A stretch of 64,000 nucleotides of DNA from contig JAEEJA010000057.1 in assembly GCA_016281605.1 (NCBI GenBank), forward strand, positions 38,050-102,049. Direction: 5' to 3'. Below, one piece after another: positions 45,823 through 56,500 of this stretch (position 1 is the first letter of the stretch; each line of letters opens with the position of its first letter). The DNA comes from Lachnospiraceae bacterium (lineage in GTDB: Bacteria; Bacillota; Clostridia; Lachnospirales; Lachnospiraceae). The notes below the pieces were generated by a model. The model was given only the letters and a program-made list of their open reading frames with translations, did not search any database and was not told where the DNA came from. The translations under genes and the position numbers were made by a program.

Positions 45823-47538
45823 ATGGGATTGATTGTATATTTATCCAACACGCATGTACAGGTCATATCCGGAAGTGCAAAAGGAAAAAACGTAAGTATT
45901 GACAAGGTTTATACCATGCCTGTGCCTGAGGGCTCAATCCTCAATGGCGTGATTATGGATTCAGCCGCTCTTTCCCAGAGTATGAAGGAATTCTGGGAGG
46001 CAAATAAGCTTAGTAAAAAGGGCTTAAAGCTTATCGTAACTAATCCTCATGTGGCTGTCAGGATGGTAGACATTCCGTTTCAGTCAAAGAAAAAAAGTGA
46101 AGAGTACTTAAAGAGGGAGGTTGCAGATGAAGGCAATGATCAGGTAGTCGGATTTTACGAGATTTCCAGCGACAAGAAGATAAAGCAAAAGAAGCTTTGT
46201 GCAGAAGTAGCGGATAAAAGTCTTATACTTGAGTATTCACAGCTTTTTAAGGCTGCAGGACTGGGTATCGAGAATATCAATAGTAGTACCGGTGTTACCA
46301 TAAACTTCCTCTTACAGGAGGATAGTGTAACAGGAAAGACCTGTATAGTTATGAACCTCGACGGTAATACTATTACATCGGTATTCTTCGTTAAGGGAGC
46401 ATACTTTTATTCAGCATCAAGGCGTGTATTCAACGATGTTGGAACTGAGGGCTTCGCAAGAGATATAGCTGCGACTGTAAACCAGATTAACCAGTTCGCG
46501 GCATCCCAGAGAGTTGAGGATCAGATAGAGGCAATTTACCTTTCAGGTATGGGTGAGCAGGATGCGGTAAACTGTACCTATACCATAAAGGATACTCTTT
46601 CTTACGATGTGTCAATCGAGAGACTAAATAACAATTCCAAGGTTAATATTAAGGATCCCCAATATACGTTAAATGAGCTTTTGTATCCGGTAGCGGGTGT
46701 GGTTGAGCGAAAAAATCAATTAAATATAATGGAAGTGATTGATTTTTCCGAGAAGAAAGAGTCCTCCGACAAGTCTGCGCTCATAAAGAAGCTCATACCA
46801 TATGGAATTACAATAGTTGTAATGACTATAGTAACCATAGTATTTGCGGTTGTTAATTCCAAAACTTCAAAACAGTTAAAAGAGTATCAGGATTACGTAA
46901 AAAATCCTGTAAATATAGTGCAGGTGCTTGATTACGACGAAGCAGCTGCCAAAGCGGGAAGCTACGGAAAGCATTATGGTAGTTTATATATATTGAATCA
47001 AAACATTAATTCCTTCCCTTGGCCAAACTACTCTGTTATAAAAACCATGAAGAAGGCAGCTGAGGGACTTGCGGATATCCAGATATCCAATTACGACAGC
47101 TCTACAGGTGTTATTGCTATATCCGCAACAGCCTCTAAAGAGGAAAAGGTCAATAAGTTCGTATCCAGGCTTATGGAGGACAAGGCCTTCGATAACGTAA
47201 ATTACACAGGCTACATACATAATGATAACGGTGGATGGACCATAAATCTTACATGTATACTTTCAGAAATAGCAGGAAAGAGTGAAGAAGAGCTCAAGAG
47301 AGAAGAGATGGATAAGAATGGTGTTAGAGGTGGTTCGAGTACTACTGAATCGGAGGATGTAAGCTCTGAAAGCTCTGAGAATTCAGAAGATGTTAGTTCT
47401 GAGGCTGAATCCGGTTCGAGTGAATCCGATTCAGACAGTTCAGATGAAAATAGCTCTAGTGACAGCGGTTCGAGCAGTTCAAGTTCAGTTGACTCCGGTT
47501 CGAGTAGCACAGCAGCAGATGAAAGTGGGGTGGAGTAA
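45823..47538 (+). CDS. pilM: PilM-PilN fusion protein of the pilus alignment complex
   Basis: The 571 residues join two proteins that are normally separate. The N-terminal part (about 1-300) is an actin-like PilM domain that in other systems binds the PilN tail in the cytoplasm. A membrane helix (about 323-343) and a PilN-like domain outside the membrane follow (about 345-490). The last about 70 residues are almost only Ser, Asp, Glu and Gly, a flexible tail perhaps glycosylated or spanning wall space. GGAGG precedes the ATG at MGLIVYLS. pilO follows after 3 bp. The fusion fixes PilM to PilN stoichiometry. Confidence 0.82.
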   Translation: MGLIVYLSNTHVQVISGSAKGKNVSIDKVYTMPVPEGSILNGVIMDSAALSQSMKEFWEANKLSKKGLKLIVTNPHVAVRMVDIPFQSKKKSEEYLKREVADEGNDQVVGFYEISSDKKIKQKKLCAEVADKSLILEYSQLFKAAGLGIENINSSTGVTINFLLQEDSVTGKTCIVMNLDGNTITSVFFVKGAYFYSASRRVFNDVGTEGFARDIAATVNQINQFAASQRVEDQIEAIYLSGMGEQDAVNCTYTIKDTLSYDVSIERLNNNSKVNIKDPQYTLNELLYPVAGVVERKNQLNIMEVIDFSEKKESSDKSALIKKLIPYGITIVVMTIVTIVFAVVNSKTSKQLKEYQDYVKNPVNIVQVLDYDEAAAKAGSYGKHYGSLYILNQNINSFPWPNYSVIKTMKKAAEGLADIQISNYDSSTGVIAISATASKEEKVNKFVSRLMEDKAFDNVNYTGYIHNDNGGWTINLTCILSEIAGKSEEELKREEMDKNGVRGGSSTTESEDVSSESSENSEDVSSEAESGSSESDSDSSDENSSSDSGSSSSSSVDSGSSSTAADESGVE

Positions 47539-47541
47539 GTT

Positions 47542-48441
47542 ATGCAGACACAGATGACAGAGAGAGACAAAAAGCTCCTATATATACTCGGTTTTGTTGT
47601 TATTATCGCTATATTTGGACTGGGTGCCATAAGACCGATATATAACAAGATTTCCAAGACAAATAAGGAAATATCAAAGGTCAAAGAAGATTATGACAAC
47701 ATGAAGATGAAGATCATGAGGGTTGATACCATAAAAACCTATGTTGATACCATGGATAAAAATGTTGAAAGTCTTTCATCCATATACCTCCCCATGATGA
47801 ATTCATCTCAGATTGATAAGTATATAACCGACAAAGCTCTTAACAACAAGCTTTTAGTAACAAGCTTAAATATTGAGATGCCATCGGAATTTGTGCTTTT
47901 AGAGCCTTACAAGTACTCTGTTGCACAAAAGGAAAAGGAAGCCAAGGAAGCCGCTGAAAAGGAGGAAGCCGGAGCTGAAACTGATGAAGTAAGTGTTACT
48001 GAAAATTCGGATTCAACTGAAGCAGCCGATGCTGTCGCAGAGGAAGAAAAGACAGTCGAAGAGCTTCTTTCATCCGGCGAGATGGTTAGCTTAAACGATG
48101 CTGTAAATGAAGCAGGAGATACTACTAATTCAGGCGTGTACGCAGCTAATGTAACCCTTAATGTTGAGGGGGATGAAGGCAGAGAAAGAAGGCTTCTCAA
48201 TGATTTTATCAACAATAATCCTGCCACAAGAGTGGTATCATACTCATGGAGCGAACCTGTTGCAAGATATGAAACAGATGCAAATGGTCGTATAAGACAG
48301 ATATCAAAAAGAACAAAAATATTAAATGTTATATTGCAAATGTATATGTATGACGACACATCTTACACATCTCCCAATAAAGCTAATGAGGAAGATGCTG
48401 AGGGTGGTGAAGAAGAGTCTACAGATGGGGATACAGAGTAA
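47542..48441 (+). CDS. pilO: PilO-like pilus alignment protein
   Basis: This bitopic membrane protein of 299 residues has a short cytoplasmic tail, a helix at about 13-32, a coiled coil (about 35-80), and a ferredoxin-like domain split by an acidic, Ala/Glu-rich insertion (about 130-190). The C-terminus is also acidic (EEDAEGGEEESTDGDTE). PilO pairs with PilN to connect the motor with the outer part of the machine. The order and the 3-bp distance from the PilM-PilN gene support the call. The acidic insertion is unusual compared with standard PilO proteins. Confidence 0.78.
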   Translation: MQTQMTERDKKLLYILGFVVIIAIFGLGAIRPIYNKISKTNKEISKVKEDYDNMKMKIMRVDTIKTYVDTMDKNVESLSSIYLPMMNSSQIDKYITDKALNNKLLVTSLNIEMPSEFVLLEPYKYSVAQKEKEAKEAAEKEEAGAETDEVSVTENSDSTEAADAVAEEEKTVEELLSSGEMVSLNDAVNEAGDTTNSGVYAANVTLNVEGDEGRERRLLNDFINNNPATRVVSYSWSEPVARYETDANGRIRQISKRTKILNVILQMYMYDDTSYTSPNKANEEDAEGGEEESTDGDTE

Positions 48442-48498
48442 TTAATTCATTAATTACCGGGAACACTAACTAAACAGTAACAAGGGAGGGGACAAGAA

Positions 48499-50184
48499 TT
48501 GGATTCAGGAAGTATTAAAAAACTCCGATTAGGTGATACTCTTATAGAGATGGGTTACATAACCGAAGACCAGCTTATGCAGGCACTCGCGTATCAGAAG
48601 GAGCATAAGGGCGAGAAGATAGGTTCTATCCTTATCAGTCTCGGCTTTATCACAGAGCTTCAGATGATTGGTGCGCTTGCCGAGAGACTTGATCTTCAGG
48701 TTGTAGATATATCACAGGTAAGGGTGGATGTTAAAGCTGTTGAGCTCGTGCCGGAGCAGCTTGCAGAGAAGTATCTCATGCTTCCTGTAGCTGTAGAAAA
48801 TGAGCACCTCGTACTTGTTGTTAACGACCCTCTTAACCTCTACGGTATAGAGGATATCAGGCAGACCGTAGGTATGGACGTAGATCTTTACGTTGCTGAG
48901 GCTGCTCCTCTTAAAAATGCCATTAACTATTATTATACAGAAATATCCGCAAAAACCGCGGTTAACGTGGCGAATGAGTCGAATACCGAGCCTTCCATAG
49001 AAGAGATGCTTGTCGATATCTCAGATGGTGACGAAACTCCGATTATCAACCTCGTTAACAGCCTTATAGAAAAAGCTTACATGGAAAATGCATCGGATAT
49101 TCATATCGAGCCATTTGAAAAGATGACATCCGTCCGCATGAGAATAGATGGCGCTATAGTTGATTATGTTACACTGCAGAAAAATATTCATGCATCCTTA
49201 GTTGCAAGAATTAAAATTATGTCAGACCTTGATATTGCTGAAAGAAGAATCCCTCAGGATGGTCACTTCAGAGTGCGTATCAGAGATCAGATTATAAATG
49301 TCCGTGTATCCGTAATTCCTACAACCTTCGGTGAAAAGGTTGTTATGAGAGTGCTTTCAAACAATGCAAACATAGATTATGCCGATTCATTTGGTATGAA
49401 TGAAGAAAACTATGCGAAGGTTCAGAAGATGCTTCAATCTCTGAATGGTATCATATATGTTACCGGCCCTACAGGTTCAGGTAAGTCAACTACTCTCTAC
49501 ATGATATTGGCTGACCTTCTTAAGAAACCTGTGAATATCTCGACCATCGAGGATCCGGTTGAGAAAAACCTTCCAAAGCTAAATCAGATGCAGGTTAATA
49601 ATATCGCAGGTCTTACCTTTGAGATAGGCCTCCGTGCACTCCTGCGTCAGGATCCTGATATCATAATGGTTGGTGAGACCAGAGATACAGAAACAGCCTC
49701 AATATCAGTAAGAGCGGCTATTACAGGCCACCTGGTGCTTTCTACCCTCCATACCAACGACGCTGCATCCTCTGTTATAAGACTTGTAGATATGGGTATC
49801 GAGCCTTACATGCTTTCTTCCGCATTGGACGGTATCATTGCGCAGAGACTGGTACGAAAGGTTTGCCCGAACTGTGCAAAGGTAGGAAAGCTTACAGAAG
49901 CAGAAATTGAGTACATCGGTTATGATATTCCGAATGTCAAGATTCCGGTGGGCTGTGGACAGTGCAAGGGTTCCGGCTACTCCGGAAGAATATCAATCCA
50001 TGAGATTCTCGTAGTTGATAAGCCTGTAAGAGCGATGATTTCCGGAGGTGCAACCACAGAAGAACTGAAGGAGTATGCTATCGAGCATCAAGGTATGAAA
50101 ACCCTAAAGAGAAGCTGTATAGAGCTTATAGAGCAGGGTGTTACCACCATGGAAGAACTGAGAAGAGTAGCGTTCTATGATTAA
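48499..50184 (+). CDS. pilB: Type IV pilus extension ATPase PilB
   Basis: This GspE/PilB assembly motor has 561 residues. The N-terminal MshEN-like domain (about 1-140) begins KKLRLGDTLIEMGYI and may bind cyclic di-GMP in relatives. The C-terminal ATPase has Walker A GPTGSGKSTT with K329, the Asp box, Walker B region LRQDPDIIMVGETRD and the His box TGHLVLSTLHTNDA. A four-Cys zinc motif, CPNCAKVG and CGQCKGSGYSGR, is present. The start is TTG after GGGAGGGG. No retraction ATPase (PilT) is in the window. Confidence 0.96.
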   Translation: MDSGSIKKLRLGDTLIEMGYITEDQLMQALAYQKEHKGEKIGSILISLGFITELQMIGALAERLDLQVVDISQVRVDVKAVELVPEQLAEKYLMLPVAVENEHLVLVVNDPLNLYGIEDIRQTVGMDVDLYVAEAAPLKNAINYYYTEISAKTAVNVANESNTEPSIEEMLVDISDGDETPIINLVNSLIEKAYMENASDIHIEPFEKMTSVRMRIDGAIVDYVTLQKNIHASLVARIKIMSDLDIAERRIPQDGHFRVRIRDQIINVRVSVIPTTFGEKVVMRVLSNNANIDYADSFGMNEENYAKVQKMLQSLNGIIYVTGPTGSGKSTTLYMILADLLKKPVNISTIEDPVEKNLPKLNQMQVNNIAGLTFEIGLRALLRQDPDIIMVGETRDTETASISVRAAITGHLVLSTLHTNDAASSVIRLVDMGIEPYMLSSALDGIIAQRLVRKVCPNCAKVGKLTEAEIEYIGYDIPNVKIPVGCGQCKGSGYSGRISIHEILVVDKPVRAMISGGATTEELKEYAIEHQGMKTLKRSCIELIEQGVTTMEELRRVAFYD

Positions 50185-50218
50185 AACATTTAACAAAGAC
50201 ATTGTTATTTAAATTCAT

Positions 50219-50255
50219 GCCTGAATCCTACAGATGCTGGGTTTCAGGCTTTTTA
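50219..50255 (+). terminator. Terminator of the pilus assembly operon
   Basis: GCCTGAATCC and GGGTTTCAGGC pair with one mismatch, followed by TTTTTA. It separates the motor genes from the pilin genes. Confidence 0.8.
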
Positions 50256-50339
50256 TGTGTGCAATTCTCACATTTCCCTGATTTGATACAGATTAAAATA
50301 TCTTCACAATATTTTCATTTATTATCATCTTGGTTTTTG

Positions 50340-50368
50340 TTGAAAAAAAAGAAAAAATATGATACAAT
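50340..50368 (+). promoter_or_regulatory. Promoter of the giant pilin operon
   Basis: TTGAAA, 17 bp (mostly A) and TACAAT are followed by an AT-rich leader of about 160 nt. The rest of the 349-bp gap holds the upstream terminator and no further gene. An A-tract between the boxes may bend the DNA. Confidence 0.65.
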
Positions 50369-50533
50369 TCATTTAAGTGTAGACTATTCGGCGGAGTTTA
50401 TGAAAAATTTATAATTTTTAAATAATTATAATAATTATGTATATATGGTTATATGTGCCTATAGTTTGCAGAGAGAAGATATAATCTTTTATGTACCAAG
50501 TTGTTTTTTGTCTTCTTGATTTGAGGTGATTGG

Positions 50534-53500
50534 ATGAATAAACTTTATAATATAGATAAAAAGAATAAAACAGCCGGTTTTACCCTGATTGAGCTAATCA
50601 TAATTATTGCTGTTATAGCTATAATTACGGGTATCTCGGTTGTAAGTGCGCTGGGCTGGATTGCGCACTCAAAGTATAAGCAGAACAATGAGGCTGCAAG
50701 GACCATTTACTATGCCATGCAGTCAAGACTTGCTGTGTCTGCAAGCAGGGGCGTGCAGGATGACTTAAAGGCAGATATTAATAAGTATTCAACAGATATA
50801 TCAACAGAGAGAAAGGATGCCTTCGGTTTACCGACTCAGAAGGATAATGAGGGTAATGTCCATCTTTACTCATATATAAAGGTTGATAAAGGTGATTATA
50901 ATTCTAATAGCAAGTCAGATGCAGAGAAATTTATCTTTAGTCTGATCAGACCATATATTTTTGATGAATCCATTTTAGATGGATCTTTTGTAGTGGAATT
51001 CGATAATACCGCAGGAACCGTACATTCTGTGTTCTACAGTAGTTCTGTAAGTGGTTTTGATTATTCAACTGAAGGAATATCCACAGCGATTACAACATAT
51101 TACATCAACAAGGAAAACCGCAGTGAAGATGAGCTTGAAGACTGTGGTATAGGTTACTATGCTTCAAATCAGATCAATGTAGGTGCTCTTTCTTCGACTA
51201 ACCTTAGGATTACAAACCTTTCTCTTAACAATGAAGAGACCCTTAACTTAAGGTTTTCAAGTAATTCTACTGCTTTAGATAATGATACCAAATTTACATT
51301 GAAGTTCTATGAAAAGAAGGATGGAGAGATAGGCCAGGTAGAAAATGAGGATCACTTCTTGTTCTCTACAGTCATTACAAAGGATGTTTTTAGTTCAGGG
51401 TGTGAGTATGACACTGCCGGAAATCAATATGTGCTATCAAATCTTACACTAAAGGATAAAAATAATAACGAAGCTACTGTACCTTTCATAGTTAAGTACA
51501 ACGGTACTGCTTATGAGCTTATACTTGATGCCTCAATGACATCTGAAAAGATGGCTTATCTAAGAAGAGATGAGGAAAATGGCATTAATGACATAAAAGG
51601 ACTTAGTATTACAAGATTGAATAATGTAATTACAGGTTTAGATTTAGATAAGCCTAAAGATATATTCGCAGTCGGTGAGATAGGAGTCAATGAAGCTGCA
51701 ATCGGAAATCAGGAGTATACTCTCGGAGCGCCCATAAAGTCATCAACTGAGAATACTATGTTTGCTGCCACTCCTTCAGATGAAGTGGAGGGAACAGAAA
51801 CATATAAGCTTTATGAGATTTCTAAGAACAGACATCTTATCAATGTTGAATTCATGGAGAAAAATTATGGAACAAGCTCTGATAAGAGAAAATATGAATT
51901 AATAACAAATCTTAACTGGGATTCTAACGTTATCTACGGAATCGAGTCTTCTGCAAAACCGGAAGATCATAACTTAGCTCTTTTCCCATCAATAAAGAAG
52001 TTGGCAAAGTCTGCTACACTTGATGGAAGCGGTTTTATACTTCAGAACTTCCGTTTAGGATTTGGCTCAAACGTAAATCTGGGAGATTATCCTGTAGCTA
52101 ATACTTCAGAAACAGATAATAAAGCTGTTTCTTTGGGAATAGTTGCAGTTAACGAAGGTAGTATAGAAAGTCTTTACTTTAGAAAGGCAACCCTCTCTGC
52201 GCGCCTTTCCGACAAGACAAATGAAGATAATAAAATATCAAGAGTAGCAACAGATACACTTAAGTATATTGGAATAGTTTCAGGTGTAAATTACGGTAAT
52301 ATCCATAATTTATGCTTCTATTCAAACTGTAGTGTTGATGCTGATTTGGATTACTCTAAGACAGGAGCTACCAGAGAAGACGGAGCAGGCATAGGTATGG
52401 TTGCAGGAGCTATGAAGCTTGATAATAAGCAAAAGGTAAGCCGACTTCTTATCAGAGGTAGTGTAAATGGAAATATTACAAATGTAGGAGATGTAAGCTT
52501 TACAGAGACATCAATTAACGGAAACGATGCTGATTCAGGTTACAGGTTTACAGGAATTGGTAGTGTATGTGGTTATGCTGCATTTACTGATTCATCTAAC
52601 AAAACTATGATTGGTGAACCTAAAATATCCGACGAAGCAGCCGGAACACCCATAGAAGCAGTCAGTACCACCATGAGGAGTGGTCTTAACTCCCTTGGTA
52701 AAAAGTCAATTCTCAATCAGGCAAGTGTAAAGGGTAATATGTTTACCGGTGGTATTATAGGTAATTTAAATACAACTGCTACAAGTACTGATTCTTCTCA
52801 TCAAATAATAAATGTATTTAACGAAGGTTATATATCAGCAGAGAAAAATCCTCATAATGGCGACAGCGCTAAGCTTGCAGAGTTTGAAAAGGAAGGCGCA
52901 ACATTTGATACGCTTGAAGGATTTTTCACCGGTGGTATAGTTGGTTATGCCTATAATTCAAGAATATCAGCTTGTACATACACTATGAAGGATGCTGAAA
53001 AAATAGCAGCTTACTCAAAAGAATCAACTGCTAAGACTGAGCTTATGAAGGATGCTAAGGGATTCTTTGTAGGCGGAATCAGTGGATTTAGCGATACCAG
53101 TAACGTGGAAAGCTGTAAGACTGCCACAGGTGGTTACCTGGTTGGTTATGATTATGTAGGCGGTATAACAGGTGGTATGAAGGGTGAGGAAGTAAACAAT
53201 AATCACTATGTTATCATCTCAGGAAATACCATAAATAAAGCTTATGTAGTAGGACATAGCTTTGTAGGTGGTGTTGCTGGATCTAACCGTGCAGGAAGTA
53301 AGATTATGAACTGTAACAATGACGGAGCTGTTGCTGGCTACGGAATTGATATCGGTGGTATAGTTGGTAAAAATGTAGGCACTGATGGTAAGGAAGCTCT
53401 TATCAGTAACTGTTCTTCAACACTTTATGACTATGGTAGTCAGATTTTTAACCTTGTAAAGAATGTCTGGCAGTTCTTTGGCTCTAATGTAGGAGGACAG

Positions 53501-56500
53501 GTAGGCTTTAATGAACACGGAACTGTAAGATACGAGATAACGAGTACATCAGAAGATGAAACGACAGTTTCGTCTGTTTCTGTTGGAAAAAACAATGTCG
53601 GTGGCTTTATAGGTTACAATAGTACAAAGGGTAATCTTAGACTTGGTACTGATGATGATAAGGCAGGATACGTAAGTGGACGAGTATATGGTACGGGTGA
53701 TTGCATCGGAGGTTTTATCGGTCTTAATACAGAGGCTGGAATATTGAATAAAAAGATTACTGTTTCAACCAATAACATTGAAGGAAGATACTTAATTGGT
53801 GGCGTTATTGGAGCTAATATAATCGCTCCCGATAGCGATACTTCCATGGCTATAAAGTACGATAACCCAATATCAAAGATTTCAGGAACAGCTGCGGTTG
53901 GCGGTATAATCGGATATAACAGACTTGTAAAAGATATTGATAAAAGCATACTTTCTCCGGAAGATGCTACACAAGATGATTATTATACGAATTTTATAAG
54001 TATTTCGGATAAGAATATTATAAATGATTCTTCTGATAAACTAACAACTGATAAAGAATATTTATTCTCAATCGACGGAAATATTTCAACAGGATTAGTA
54101 TTTAACAATGCTGAAGTAAGTGCTGTTACTTACGGTGGCGGAATCATGGGAATAAATGCCCAGGATAGTAAACTTGTTATAAAGGATGCCATAAACAAAG
54201 GTAAGATTACAGAAGCCGGCGCAACCGGAGATAAGATTATAGTAAAGAATATTGTTGGAGAGAGTGTTTCTGATAGCTATATTACAGGTCTCATAAGTGG
54301 TATTATAGGCTTTGTAAATACGAATACTGTAATTGATAATTGTGAAAATAAGGGTGCTGTTGACTACAAGTTCAGCGGATACGGTGCTATCGCAGGGCTT
54401 AATTGTGGTCTTATTAAAAACTGCAAGATGTCATCAAACATGGGTAAAAATACAATTAACATAATTGGTGGAATCGTAGGAATCAATTATGATGATGGCA
54501 AGGATGGAAAAAAGAAAATCACAAGCTCTGACTCTAACTATGACTATGAGTACCACTGTGGAACCATAGAGGATTGTGAAAAGAGCTCCGGAACCACACT
54601 TACAGGTAAGGGCTACGTAGGTGGAATAGCAGGACTTAATATCAGAAGTAAGGATACCAATGGAAAAACATATAAGGGTGGCATCATAAAGAACTGCGTA
54701 AGCTACGGTGAAGTAAGCGGTAAAGAAAACGCGGGAGGCTTTGTAGGCATAAATCTTGGCAAGCTTTCACTTAAAGCTGAAAATTCAGGTGACTCCGGTA
54801 AAAGACTTGTTGTTAATTCAACTAACTATGCAGGAGGCTTGGTAGGAAAGAATACCGGCAAAGATACATCTGCTATCGGAAGTATAGAGTCTTCAGGCTT
54901 CGGAAAGTATGCTACCGTAAAGGTTAAGGCAACAAACGAGTATGCAGGTGGTATGGTTGGTTACCTTGAAAAGGGTGAGATAAAAGGAACAAAAGAGAAC
55001 GATACAATTGATTATATTGTTAATTATGCTAAAGTAGATTCCGAATACTTTTCAGGTGGAATTGCAGGAAAAGTTAATGACGAAAAGAATGAAGATAAGT
55101 ACCTTGCCGATATCATATATGCAGAAAATCAGGGAGAAGTAACCAGTGCAAGAGGTTATGCAGGTGGTATAATACCTGAAAATAATATAAAACTTCAGGA
55201 ATGTGTAAACAGAGGAAATGTAACTTCATCAGGTAGCTTTGCAGGTGGTATAACTGCGGTAAATAATTCAAAAATTATACAATGTGAAGTGTCTGCCAAT
55301 GGAAGTAAGAGTATATCTATCACATCCGCAAAGACAGTAGGAGGAGCTGTAGTAGCAGATAATCCGAATGGATCAGTAGTTGCAGGATGCACGGCAGGAA
55401 ATAATGATCAGGATGGTAAGGTTTATATTGAAGGAAATAAGCTTACTACAATTGGTTATATCATAGGTACCAACAGTGGAGTAATCAGAAATTGTAAGGC
55501 TAAGTCAAAGGTTGATTTTAAGACCAATAAGAATGATATAACTCTTGGAGGAATCGTAGGAAAGAATACTAAAGATGGTTATATTAACTATGATAAGACT
55601 AATGGAAATTATGTAAGCCATGATAAAACTCTTGAAAGCTCTATAGATGTAACAAGCTCTGATAAGCTTAAAAAGGTTAAATATCTTGGTGGTATAGTAG
55701 GAGAAAACTATGGACATGTTGCTAATGTTAAGTTTGATGGAAACATAGGGTCTTCTACATATGACGCTACTGCCGGAGCAGGAACAGCTGTCGGCGGAAT
55801 AGCAGGAATCAATGGAAAAGATAGTAGTGCAGAAAATGGAGGACTTATAGAAAAGGCCTTTATTTCGGGTGCTTATATAAGAATCAAAGGCTTCTTCGGA
55901 GCTAACAAGTCACAATCTTCAAAGGAAAAGATAGCAGCATCTGCATACGTAGGTGGAATAGTAGGCCTTAATAAAGAAGGGGCAAGCGTAAATAATACTT
56001 ATATTGATAGTAATGAGATAAGCACTATTCAGTTGACTAACGGTATGTTAGGTGGAATCGCCGGCGCTAATGAAGGTAACATAAAGTATTCCGGTTATGC
56101 TGAAGAGATGCCTATGGTAGATTATGCCAAAGAGATAATTAACAGTTCTAATAATGCAGATTTAAGAGAATTTAGAAATCTATTTGGTAAAAAGATAACT
56201 GACCCTTATATTAATAGTATTACGAATGAAGAAAAGAAACAAAAGATTCAGAAGGTTAAGAATGATATCGATAATAAATTTGAAACAAGGACAAATAATT
56301 GTCCGGATAGTGATTCTCCTTCTAATCTTGACAGTACCATAAATCCAAATAATGCAGGCAAGGTAACTACTATAAAGATGGACGGTGGCAAGGGTTATGC
56401 AGCCGGAATTACAGCGCTTAACGCAAAAACCGGTAGCTTAAAAGAGTGTGCAAGCGGTAAGTGGATGATCTTTGGAGACAAGCTTGGTGGTAGTGCCGGA

